From contig JAKVBG010000009.1 in NCBI GenBank assembly GCA_022447605.1, positions 1-64,000 of the forward strand: a stretch of 64,000 nucleotides of DNA, read 5' to 3'. Below are positions 18,955 to 27,836 of the stretch, one piece after another (within the stretch, counting starts at the first letter, position 1; each line of letters begins with the position of its first letter). The notes beneath the pieces were generated by a model. It made no database searches and was not told where the DNA came from. It worked only from the letters and a program-made list of their open reading frames with translations. The position numbers and the translations under genes were made by a program. The stretch comes from Mariniblastus sp. Lineage in GTDB: Bacteria > Planctomycetota > Planctomycetia > Pirellulales > Pirellulaceae.

Positions 18955-19611
18955 TTACCGCAGCTGCATTGTGCACCAGAGACTCGGGTCTTCGGCGATC
19001 GGCAGTTCGGGGCCGGCGGCCAAGGTCTGCCAGCCGAGTTCCCGATCGACCAGCGCGTAGTAGAAGCCGAGGTTGCGGTGTTCGTCGGTGTCCCAGCCGT
19101 TGAGCGTCGCCCCGGGGATCATGGCCCGCAGCTCGTAACCTGTCTTGTCGAAGCGGCTGGCGATCTTCACCTTGTGACGATTGATGGTGGGCGAGTGATC
19201 CTTGCTCCGGTTGATCTTCAGCATGCTGGCCACCGGGTTTTGATGCTTGGCCCCCTCGCCGCCGGGCGTCAGCACGAACCAGTGACAGAACTTTGAGGCG
19301 CGGTGAATGTTCTGCGTATCGCGGGTATCGATCCAGAGCTGCAGCCCGTCACTCTCGAGCAGCTGGGTCTGGCGACACCAGGTCGACTGTTTTTTGCCCG
19401 TTACCTTGGCCCAGACCAGCAGGCCGTCGGGCCGCCAGCCGATCCGCAGGTCGCCAAAGTGGGCCGTGTTCTCCAGGATCGAAAAACAGGGGACCCGGTA
19501 ACGGGGCTCCAGTTCGAAGTCGGCCGACCAGTCCGTCTCGGTCGCCAGGCAGGGGAAGCGGTAGCGAAAGAGCAGGTTCTTGGGGATTTGCGAAGTGATG
19601 GAGGCGTTCAT
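18955..19611 (-). CDS. CBM9-like/DOMON-like beta-sandwich protein
   Basis: This 218-residue protein has no signal peptide. The central part, GDLRIGWRPDGLLVWAKVTG, then LLESDGLQLWIDTRDTQNIH and later YELRAMIPGATLNGWD, resembles the carbohydrate-binding family 9-like fold. In that fold an aromatic strand is followed by 'DGLQLWIDTRD'. Family members bind sugars, but a cytosolic form without an enzyme partner has no known role. I start at the ATG at 19609-19611. The frame is open back to 20097, inside uvrA, but that part is a shadow. The gene follows uvrA by 50 bases on the same strand and may be its distal cistron. Confidence 0.75.
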   Translation of the reverse strand: MNASITSQIPKNLLFRYRFPCLATETDWSADFELEPRYRVPCFSILENTAHFGDLRIGWRPDGLLVWAKVTGKKQSTWCRQTQLLESDGLQLWIDTRDTQNIHRASKFCHWFVLTPGGEGAKHQNPVASMLKINRSKDHSPTINRHKVKIASRFDKTGYELRAMIPGATLNGWDTDEHRNLGFYYALVDRELGWQTLAAGPELPIAEDPSLWCTMQLR

Positions 19612-19661
19612 AGGGGGTGTCGTTTCGATACAGGATGGATCGTCTCTCGGGTTGGGGCGGC

Positions 19662-22600
19662 TCAGGCGGAATCGGCCGAATCGGCCGGGTCGGCTGTACG
19701 GTCGTGGTGTTCGCGTAAAAACTGTTTGAATTCGGGCTGGTTCAACTGGTCGGCATGTTTCAGGTTGATCCGCACGACCTCCTTGCCCGCCTTGCTGGTC
19801 ACGCTCGGATCGTCGGCCAGGTCGGCCACCCGCCCCAGCGAGACGCTGTTCTCGGGGCCCGAGAGTTGCAGCCAGAGGGCGTCCGGTTTCTTGGTCTGGA
19901 TGCTGGCCCAGGGGTCTTTTCGGTCGGGCAGGTAGAAGTGCACGACCTGCTTGTTCTTCCAGAGGAAATTCGCCTCGGGCGAGACCTCCTGCAGCAGGTC
20001 GCGGAGGACTTCCAGCACCTCCATCTTCCACTGGACCTTGCGGCCGGTGGGGAATCCTTTCGCCATGAAGTGCCATTTCTGGCCCAGCTTGGCCCACGGG
20101 GTATGGTCATCGAGGTTCATCTCGACCCGCTTGACCCGGTTCTGGAAACTGGCGATCGCCTGGTCGAGGAACTTCCAGAAACCGGGGATGTTGATCTCCT
20201 GCCAGGAATAGGCGCGGATCTCAATCTCCTGGAATCCTTTCTTGTTATTCAGAACGCGCACGCGGGGCGTGTTGCCGTAGATCGGCAGTTCGTCCATCTC
20301 GTTGGCCGAGCGGAGCGGGATCTGCTCGAGCAGCTCCTCCCGTTTGAAGGTTCGCGAGCGGACCCGGAATTTCATCTTCAACAGCCACGCTTCTCCCGTG
20401 ATGGCGTGGAAGAACCAGCCTTCTGATTTTTTCTGGCCGGTGACCTCGACCACGGTCCGCTCTGACCAGTCCGTTTCGGCAAAGCCGTCTTCCTGCTGGA
20501 TCTTGTCGACGACCCGCTCCAGGATCTGTCCGTCCCAGTTGACCGGTTCCCCCTTGCGGCCGACCCGGTCCATCGTGTGCCAGCGGCGGCCGTCCGATTC
20601 CCACGGCATCTTGGTCGACTGGCCGACATCCTCGATATCGATATCGTCCTTCCGCCAACGGTCGACCTTGTGCGGGTCGTACTCGGGCCGTTCCTTGTAC
20701 GGTCCGGCCTCCAGCACCTCGGCCAACGCCTCGCCCGTATAACTCGGCGGCAGTTTTGATTTCGGTTTGGCCGCGCGGGCCGCGTATTCGACCACCTGTT
20801 CGGGCGTCCCCTGGACGACGACCTGCCCCCCCTGCACACCCGCCTCGGGGCCCATGTCGATCAACCAGTCGGCCGCCTTGATGATGTCCAGGTTGTGTTC
20901 GATCAGTACCACGCTGTTGCCCAGGTCGACCAGTCGCTGCAGCACCTCCAGCAGTTTGGCCAGGTCGTCAAAGTGCAGGCCGGTGGTCGGTTCATCCAGC
21001 AGGTAGAGCGTCCGCCCCGTATCGGGTCGGGCCAGTTCGGCTGCCAATTTGACCCGCTGCGCTTCGCCGCCCGAAAGGGTCGGCGCGCTCTGGCCGAGCG
21101 TCAGGTAACCGAGCCCCACGTCGCACAACGTCTGCAGGATGCGGCGGATCTTGGGGATGTTGTGGAACAGCTCGACCGCTTCGCCGCAGGGCATCTCCAG
21201 CACGTCGTTGATCGAGCGATTGTTGTAGCGGACAGCCAGTGTCTCGTCGTTGTAACGACGGCCGTGGCACGCTTCACACGGTACCCAGACATCCGGCAGG
21301 AAATGCATCTCGATGCAGATCTGACCGTTGCCGCAACACTCCTCGCACCGTCCGCCCGGCACGTTGAAACTGAAACGCCGGGCCGTGTAGCCGCGCAGCT
21401 TGGCATCCGGCAGGTGGGCGAACAGGTTGCGGATCAGTTCAAAGGCGCCGGTGTAGGTGGCCGGGTTGGAGGTCGGGCTGTTGCCGAGCGGGTTCTGATC
21501 GACCCGGATCACCTTGTTGATATGCTCGATGCCGGCGATGCCGCGGTGCCCGCCCGGGGTGGTCGAGGCGCGGTGCAACCGCTTGGCCAGCGAGTTGTAG
21601 AGCACATCGTTGATCAGCGAGCTCTTGCCACAGCCACTCGGGCCGGTGACGACGGTCAAGGTTCCCAGCGGGATCTGGACGTCGATCTCTTTCAGGTTGT
21701 TGTGATGCGCGCCCAGGATATCGAGTGTATCGGCCAGCGGCAGAGGAGGAGCCGGAGCGGGCTTTGCCTGCTTTTTCGCTCCTTTCTTCTTCGGTTTCTG
21801 GGGAACCTCTTCCACCGAGAGGGCCGGTCGGCGGTTGCTGGGGATCGGGATCGCTTTCTTGCCACTCAGGTACGGGCCGGTCACCGAGGCCCGCCGTTTC
21901 TGGACCTGGGCCGGGCTGCCGTGGGCCACGAGTTGGCCCCCGCCCGAGCCAGCCTGCGGTCCAAAATCGAAGACCTCGTCGCTGTTTTCGATAATCTCCC
22001 GGTCGTGCTCGACCACGATCAGCGTGTTGCCCAGGTCCCGCAGTCGATGCAGGGCCGACAACAGCCGGGTGTTGTCGCGGGGGTGCAGGCCGATCGTCGG
22101 TTCGTCCAAGACATACAGCACGCCGCACAAGCCGCTGCCCAGTTGGCTGGCCAGTCGTATTCGCTGCGCTTCACCGTTGGAGAGGGAGCCGGCCGTGCGG
22201 GCCAGGGTGATGTACTGCAAGCCGACATCGTTGAGGAATTCGACCCGGCTGCTGATTTCGCGGAGCAGTTCACCCGCCACCTTCGACTCTCGCCCGTCCA
22301 GTTTCCAGCTGGCGATCTCCTCGGCCAGTCGCCCAAATGGCATGCGACAGAGCCCGTCGATGACGTGGTCCCGAAAGCGGACGGCGCTGGCGTCGTCTCG
22401 CAGGCGACTGCCACCACAGGCGCCGCATTCGACCTCGCCGATCAGCGATTGCATCTTGTGTCGCAGCGAGGGGGAGAGTCGCGAGGCTTCTTCCAAGGTC
22501 GGGTAGACCCCCTTGAACTGGAAGGAGAAGACGACCTGTTGCTTGTCGGTCACATCGAACCAGCGATCCTGTGTCCCGTAGTAGATCAACCGTCGGTGGC

Positions 22601-25600
22601 GGGCATCGAGTTCATTGAACGGCGTATCGATCGGGATGCCGGTCGATTGGCAGAAGACTTCCAGCATCCGCTTGGCCAGCCGGGTGTTCATCTGTGGCCA
22701 GAGGCCGACCGCTCCGTCGCGGAGGGAGCGTTCCGGGTCGGGGATGACCATTTTCGGGTCGGCGCCCATCTGTGTGCCGATCCCCTCGCAGTCGTCGCAC
22801 CAGCCGAGTCGACTGTTGAACGAGAAGTTGTTGGGTGAGAGCCGCTCGAAACTGCGACCGCACGATTCGCAGGCCAGGTGCTGGCTGTGGCGGATCGTCT
22901 CCCACTGGTTTTCCGGTACCTCGTCCTGTGGGATGGCGACCGAGAGGACCCCCGCCCCCAGCGAGAGGGCCGTCTCGACACTGTCGGCGATGCGACCGTG
23001 CGATTTTTTCTGGACCACGAAGCGGTCGACGACCATTTCCACGGTGTGCCGTGAGCGGCGGTTCGGTGTGGGGGCTTCCTCGACCGGGTAGGTGATCCCG
23101 TCCAGGCGGACACGGGCAAACCCCTTGGAGCGGACCTCTTCCCACAGCTGCTCATACGACTGCGACGCATCGAGTTCCAGCGGGGCCAACAGGACCAGCT
23201 TTTGACCGTTGGGGTGCCGCATGATCTTGTCGACAATCTGGTCGCTGGTCTGGGTCCCGATCTTGATGGCGCACTCGGGACAGTACCCGGTCCCCAGGCG
23301 GGAGAACAGGATCCGCAAGTAATCGTAGACCTCGGTGATCGTGCCGACCGTGGAGCGAGGGGTCGAGCCGAGGTTCTTCTGCTCGATGGCGATGGCCGGG
23401 GAGAGACCTTCGATCTGGTCGACTTTCGGCTTTTCCAACTGGTTGACGAACTGGCGGGCATACGAGCTGAGGCTCTCGACATAGCGCCGCTGCCCCTCGG
23501 CGTAGATCGTATCCATCGCCAACGAGCTCTTGCCGCTGCCGCTGGGGCCACAGAAGACGGTCATCCGGTCCCGCGCGATGTCGGCATCCACCATCTTCAG
23601 ATTGTGCTGCTCCGCACCGCGCACCTTGATCTCGGTCGATTGCACCGGTTTGGCTGACCGTTTGACCCGGGTCGGCCGCTTCGTCTTGCCGACCGGTTTC
23701 TGGCCCCAGGCGCGGGCCAATGCCTGGCCCGTCATCGATCCCTTGGTCTTACTGATTTTTTCCGGCGGGCCGGCCGCCACCAGTTGGCCGCCACCAGCCC
23801 CTCCCTCGGGACCGAGGTCGATCACCCAGTCGGCCGCCTTGATCACTTCCAGGTTGTGTTCCACCACCAGCACGGTGTTGCCCGCATCGACAAACCCCTG
23901 CAACACGTTCAGCAGCAGTTGGATGTCGGCAAAGTGCAGCCCGGTGGTCGGTTCGTCCAGCAGGTACAACGTCTTGCCCGTGCTCCGCTTGACCAGTTCC
24001 CGCGCCAACTTGATCCGCTGGGCCTCGCCACCGGAGAGTGTGGGCGACGGTTGGCCGATCTTCAGGTAGTCCAGTCCGACGTCCCGCAAGGTCTGCAGCT
24101 TGGCCTGGATCTTCGGTATGTTTTCAAAGAAGTCGAGCGCTTCGGCGATGTCCATGTTCAGCACATCGGAAATCGATTTGCCTCGGTACTTGACCTGCAG
24201 TGTCTCCCGGTTGAACCGCTTTCCCTGGCAGACCGGGCAGGTGACCCAGACATCGGCCAGGAAATCCATCTCCAGCTTGTTGCTGCCGTTCCCTTCGCAG
24301 GCATCGCAGCGGCCACCTTTGACGTTGAAACTGAAGCGGCCCGGCTTGAATCCCCGTTTCTTGGCATCGGGCAACTGGGTGTACAGCTTGCGGATCTCAT
24401 CGAACAGCTTGATGTAGGTACCCGGGTTGCTGCGGGGGGTGCGGCCGATGGGGGATTGGTCGATGGCGATCATCTTGTCCATCAGTTCCAGGCCCTGCAG
24501 TTCCCGGAAATGGCCCGGGTCACCGATCCCGTGGTTCAGTTTTTCGCGCAGTGTCTCGACCAGGATGTCATTGACCAGGGAACTCTTGCCGCTGCCGCTG
24601 ACACCTGTTACGCAGACAAACATGCCCAGCGGGATTTCGACATCGATCCCCTTCAGGTTGTTCTGCTCAGCGCCCAGGATGCGGAACATCTTGTCCGGGT
24701 CGGGGGTCCGTCGCTGGGAGGGTGTGGAGATCGTCTTTTGGCCGGTCAGGTACTCGCCCGTTACGCTTTCAGTGGCCGTGGCGATGTCCTGGGGCGGGCC
24801 CTGGTAAACGACGTTCCCTCCATGCACGCCCGGGCCGGGACCGAAATCGATCAGATGGTCGGCTGCCCGCATCGTATCTTCGTCGTGTTCTACCACGACC
24901 ACCGTATTGCCCAGGTCGCGGAGGTGCTTCAGCGTGGCGATCAGCCGGTCATTGTCCCGCGGGTGCAGGCCGATGGAAGGTTCATCCAGGATGTAGAGGA
25001 CGCCCACCAGGCCGGCCCCGATCTGGCCCGCCAGGCGAATCCGTTGGCTCTCGCCACCGGAAAGGGTGGGGGCAGTTCGGTCGAGCGTCAGGTAATCGAG
25101 CCCGACGTTCAACAGGAATCCGAGTCGGTTGCGGATTTCTTTGACCGGTTCCTCGGCTACCAGTGTCCGCGTCTTATCCAGTTCCAGCTCGGTAAAGAAA
25201 GCATGGGCATCGGCGATCGACAGTTGGCAGATATCGGGCAGGGAGAGCGAGGGCGCGTCCTTGAACGCGGGACTCCGGGTCTCGATCCGGAAGTGCCGCG
25301 CCTGTTCGTTAAGGCGCTCGCCGTGACAGGCCGAACAGTCCATTTCATTCATGTACTGTTCCAGCTGGCGAATTTTCGGTGCGCTCTTGGCAGTCCGGTA
25401 TTTCTCGTCCAGTTCGGGGATCACTCCGTCGAACGTGCCGCCGTACTTCATCGGAGAATTGCCACCCCGCCAGGTGTACGTAATATGCAGGTCTCCTGTG
25501 CCGTACAGCCAGAGTGTCTGTAATTCTTCCGGTAGTTCTTCCCAGGCCGTCTCCAGCATCGTCCCCTCGGGCAGTTCCTGTAAGCGCTCGACGGTACTGG

Positions 25601-26630
25601 CCACCCCCTTGTAGATATGCCGTCTCCAACGCCCGAGATCCTTCCATTTTCCAACCAGTTCGATACACCCCTGCTGGAACGACTTGCCCGGGTCCGGGAT
25701 CAGCAGTTCCGGGTCAAAGCTGTAGACATCACCCAGACCGTCACAGCCGTCACACATCCCTTGGGGACTGTTGAACGAGAACATCTGGGGGGTGGGGGGC
25801 GTGAAGCTGACGCCGCAATTGGCACACGCATAGTCGGCCGAGTAGAGTCGGTCGGGCGAGCCCGGTTGCCGGCGGGAACGGCTCGGCCCGGCCTCTTCGG
25901 GAGGCGTCTCCTCTTCCACAGCGATCACGATGGTCCGTTTACCGATCTTCAGGCCGAGTTCCACCGCCTCACTCAGGCGGGCGCGGATCCCCGTCTTGGC
26001 TACCAGCCGGTCGATCACCACCTCGATATCGTGGCGGCGTTGCCGGTCCAGTTGGATGTCGTCAGCCAGGGAGCGGACCTCGCCATTGACACGAACCCGG
26101 GAGAATCCCTGCTTGAGGAGTTCGATAAACAGGTCGCGGTGTTCCCCCTTTTGCGCGCGGACGACAGGTGCCAGGACGGCGTAATGGGTACCCTTGGGGA
26201 GCAGCAGGATGCTGCCAATAATCTGGTCGCGGGTCTGCGCCGAGATCGGTTGGTCGCACTTGGGACAGAAGCCCTGTCCGGCCCGCGCGTAGAGGACCCG
26301 CAGGAAGTCGTAGATCTCGGTCATCGTTCCCACGGTGCTGCGCGGGTTGTTGCCAGACGATTTCTGTGAGATCGAAATGGAGGGGCTGAGGCCCGAGATC
26401 AGGTCGACATCCGGCTTTGGCATCTGCCCCAGGAATTGCCGGGCGAAACTCGACAGGCTTTCCACGTAGCGGCGCTGACCTTCGGCAAACACCGTGTCGA
26501 AGGCGAGTGAGCTCTTGCCGCTGCCACTTACGCCAGTCAGGCAAATCAGTTGATTACGAGGTAAGATCAGGTCGACGTCGCGCAAATTGTGTTCACGCGC
26601 GCCCTTGATCGTAATGTCCGAAGCAGGCAT
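19662..26630 (-). CDS. uvrA: Double UvrA: two fused UvrA units plus a C-terminal extension
   Basis: UvrA is the damage-recognition ATPase of nucleotide excision repair. This 2322-residue protein holds two complete UvrA sequences (about residues 1-975 and 1000-1975). Each has two ABC ATPases, a UvrB-binding domain and zinc-binding CxxC pairs. The Walker A loops are GVSGSGKSSLAFDT, GVSGSGKSSLVNDI, GPSGSGKSSLAMDT and GPSGCGKSSLINDV. Three ABC signatures are LSGGE, but the third is LSNGE (about residue 1483). All four Walker B sites end in LDEP. A tail of about 340 residues follows the second unit and has no domain I know. Chlamydial UvrA is also a fused double copy. I choose the ATG at 26628-26630, which starts MPASDITIKGAREHNLRDVD; 75 upstream bases are open. 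No SOS box is obvious. Confidence 0.95.
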   Translation of the reverse strand: MPASDITIKGAREHNLRDVDLILPRNQLICLTGVSGSGKSSLAFDTVFAEGQRRYVESLSSFARQFLGQMPKPDVDLISGLSPSISISQKSSGNNPRSTVGTMTEIYDFLRVLYARAGQGFCPKCDQPISAQTRDQIIGSILLLPKGTHYAVLAPVVRAQKGEHRDLFIELLKQGFSRVRVNGEVRSLADDIQLDRQRRHDIEVVIDRLVAKTGIRARLSEAVELGLKIGKRTIVIAVEEETPPEEAGPSRSRRQPGSPDRLYSADYACANCGVSFTPPTPQMFSFNSPQGMCDGCDGLGDVYSFDPELLIPDPGKSFQQGCIELVGKWKDLGRWRRHIYKGVASTVERLQELPEGTMLETAWEELPEELQTLWLYGTGDLHITYTWRGGNSPMKYGGTFDGVIPELDEKYRTAKSAPKIRQLEQYMNEMDCSACHGERLNEQARHFRIETRSPAFKDAPSLSLPDICQLSIADAHAFFTELELDKTRTLVAEEPVKEIRNRLGFLLNVGLDYLTLDRTAPTLSGGESQRIRLAGQIGAGLVGVLYILDEPSIGLHPRDNDRLIATLKHLRDLGNTVVVVEHDEDTMRAADHLIDFGPGPGVHGGNVVYQGPPQDIATATESVTGEYLTGQKTISTPSQRRTPDPDKMFRILGAEQNNLKGIDVEIPLGMFVCVTGVSGSGKSSLVNDILVETLREKLNHGIGDPGHFRELQGLELMDKMIAIDQSPIGRTPRSNPGTYIKLFDEIRKLYTQLPDAKKRGFKPGRFSFNVKGGRCDACEGNGSNKLEMDFLADVWVTCPVCQGKRFNRETLQVKYRGKSISDVLNMDIAEALDFFENIPKIQAKLQTLRDVGLDYLKIGQPSPTLSGGEAQRIKLARELVKRSTGKTLYLLDEPTTGLHFADIQLLLNVLQGFVDAGNTVLVVEHNLEVIKAADWVIDLGPEGGAGGGQLVAAGPPEKISKTKGSMTGQALARAWGQKPVGKTKRPTRVKRSAKPVQSTEIKVRGAEQHNLKMVDADIARDRMTVFCGPSGSGKSSLAMDTIYAEGQRRYVESLSSYARQFVNQLEKPKVDQIEGLSPAIAIEQKNLGSTPRSTVGTITEVYDYLRILFSRLGTGYCPECAIKIGTQTSDQIVDKIMRHPNGQKLVLLAPLELDASQSYEQLWEEVRSKGFARVRLDGITYPVEEAPTPNRRSRHTVEMVVDRFVVQKKSHGRIADSVETALSLGAGVLSVAIPQDEVPENQWETIRHSQHLACESCGRSFERLSPNNFSFNSRLGWCDDCEGIGTQMGADPKMVIPDPERSLRDGAVGLWPQMNTRLAKRMLEVFCQSTGIPIDTPFNELDARHRRLIYYGTQDRWFDVTDKQQVVFSFQFKGVYPTLEEASRLSPSLRHKMQSLIGEVECGACGGSRLRDDASAVRFRDHVIDGLCRMPFGRLAEEIASWKLDGRESKVAGELLREISSRVEFLNDVGLQYITLARTAGSLSNGEAQRIRLASQLGSGLCGVLYVLDEPTIGLHPRDNTRLLSALHRLRDLGNTLIVVEHDREIIENSDEVFDFGPQAGSGGGQLVAHGSPAQVQKRRASVTGPYLSGKKAIPIPSNRRPALSVEEVPQKPKKKGAKKQAKPAPAPPLPLADTLDILGAHHNNLKEIDVQIPLGTLTVVTGPSGCGKSSLINDVLYNSLAKRLHRASTTPGGHRGIAGIEHINKVIRVDQNPLGNSPTSNPATYTGAFELIRNLFAHLPDAKLRGYTARRFSFNVPGGRCEECCGNGQICIEMHFLPDVWVPCEACHGRRYNDETLAVRYNNRSINDVLEMPCGEAVELFHNIPKIRRILQTLCDVGLGYLTLGQSAPTLSGGEAQRVKLAAELARPDTGRTLYLLDEPTTGLHFDDLAKLLEVLQRLVDLGNSVVLIEHNLDIIKAADWLIDMGPEAGVQGGQVVVQGTPEQVVEYAARAAKPKSKLPPSYTGEALAEVLEAGPYKERPEYDPHKVDRWRKDDIDIEDVGQSTKMPWESDGRRWHTMDRVGRKGEPVNWDGQILERVVDKIQQEDGFAETDWSERTVVEVTGQKKSEGWFFHAITGEAWLLKMKFRVRSRTFKREELLEQIPLRSANEMDELPIYGNTPRVRVLNNKKGFQEIEIRAYSWQEINIPGFWKFLDQAIASFQNRVKRVEMNLDDHTPWAKLGQKWHFMAKGFPTGRKVQWKMEVLEVLRDLLQEVSPEANFLWKNKQVVHFYLPDRKDPWASIQTKKPDALWLQLSGPENSVSLGRVADLADDPSVTSKAGKEVVRINLKHADQLNQPEFKQFLREHHDRTADPADSADSA

Positions 26631-27014
26631 CTCTAGGCGACAGTTTCCGTTCTTGGCGCTGATTCTGTTGAAAATGCGAACTCGGCATTGTACCACCTGC
26701 ACCACCGATGTCTCAACCGCGTGCCGGCCGATTTAATCATCGCGTAAACCGGAGAAAACCGTAAAAAAAAGGGAAGAACAAACCTGCCCGTCCCCGGACT
26801 GGGGGCGGGCTCCCGACTCGATCCCGGGCCGGGGAGGCATCGCCCAACGGGTCATTTTTCCCTCGCCCGTGATCGTTGCCCCTGATGTTTTCCTCGTTCG
26901 ACAGGGCGGGCGCCTCGGGCTAAACTAGGTCCAGTTCTGTTGGCCGGGCTGTCGTGCGGCACGTCCAGCCGCGTTCATTTTTTGCTTGATGGTGTTTTGG
27001 TATCGGAGGGTTGT
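26631..27014. other. Divergent intergenic region with strong hairpin
   Basis: The 384 bases between uvrA and the DUF1080 gene contain a 10-bp GC hairpin at 26786-26810 (GCCCG-TCCCC, loop GGACT, GGGGG-CGGGC). On the minus strand it is followed within about 15 bases by a run of eight Ts at 26763-26770. It resembles a terminator reading towards uvrA, but no minus-strand gene lies upstream of it, so it could be an attenuator in the uvrA leader. I see no gene in this gap. Confidence 0.5.
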
Positions 27015-27740
27015 ATGAGATTATTCTTCCCCGTTTCAAGTTGTCGGTGGCTGTTACTGGCAGGATTCGTAGTTGGTTTGTCGGCTCAGATCGGTTGGGC
27101 CCAAGCGACACAGGACCCGGCCACAGGCCAGGCGGGAGAGACGGTCTCCTTGCTCCAAGGCGATTCACTCGACCATTTTTCCGGTTACAAGAACGAAAAA
27201 GTTGGTGCGGGCTGGAAGTGTGAAAACGGCGTCTTGACCTTCGATGGTTCGGGGGGAGGGGATATCGTTACCAAGGAATCATTTGGCGACTTTGAACTGA
27301 CGTTCGACTGGCAGGTTGCCGAGGGAGCCAACAGCGGGGTCATGTACCGTGTCTCGATGGGGGACGGTGCTCCGTATTTGAGTGGACCCGAATATCAGAT
27401 ACTGGATGATGCCAAGCATCGGGACGGGCGGAACGAATTGACATCGGCCGGGTCGCTGTACGGTCTGTACAAGCCGTCCGGGAAACAGCTCAAACCAGTG
27501 GGCCAGTGGAATACGGCCAAGATCGTGTTGCGGGGTGACCATGTGGAACATTGGCTCAACGGTAAGAAAGTCGTGGACGTCGAACTCAGTAGTGACGATT
27601 GGAATCAGCGGGTAGCCGACAGCAAGTTTGCCAACTGGAAAAAATTTGGCAAAAACAGAACGGGCCGCATCTGTTTCCAGGACCATGGTGATGAAGTTGC
27701 CTTTCGAAACATCCAGGTAACCAGGCTGGCTGACAAGTAG
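27015..27740 (+). CDS. Exported DUF1080 (3-keto-disaccharide hydrolase-type) protein
   Basis: This 241-residue protein has a signal peptide (VSSCRWLLLAGFVVGLSAQI, cleaved near GWA-QA). The DUF1080 concanavalin-like fold follows: LLQGDSLDHFSGYKNEKVGA, GDFELTFDWQVAEGANSGVM, GPEYQILDDAKH, then GQWNTAKIVLRGDHVEHWLN and ICFQDHGDEVAFRNIQV. Members act on, or bind, glycans; some are 3-keto-disaccharide hydrolases. Such proteins are present in many copies in planctomycetes. The ATG has GGAGGG at 4-5 bases. It is probably monocistronic and secreted to the periplasm or cell surface. Confidence 0.9.
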   Translation: MRLFFPVSSCRWLLLAGFVVGLSAQIGWAQATQDPATGQAGETVSLLQGDSLDHFSGYKNEKVGAGWKCENGVLTFDGSGGGDIVTKESFGDFELTFDWQVAEGANSGVMYRVSMGDGAPYLSGPEYQILDDAKHRDGRNELTSAGSLYGLYKPSGKQLKPVGQWNTAKIVLRGDHVEHWLNGKKVVDVELSSDDWNQRVADSKFANWKKFGKNRTGRICFQDHGDEVAFRNIQVTRLADK

Positions 27741-27836
27741 GGAGCGCAGGCACCTTGGCCGGTCGCGAGACGGGAGGTGCCTTTCACTTCCAGAAATCAC
27801 TCCCACGAACCGTTTTGGCAGATTTGTGGCGACCCC

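Noticed and set aside
20895-22838. A plus-strand open frame of 647 residues
   Set aside because: It lies entirely antisense to uvrA, has a composition unlike normal proteins (runs of Arg, Val, Gln, Asp and His), and no family motif. High-GC coding strands often give such open antisense frames.
23784-25523. A plus-strand open frame of 579 residues
   Set aside because: It is antisense to the first half of uvrA and shows no recognisable motif, in the same way as the other antisense frames over uvrA.
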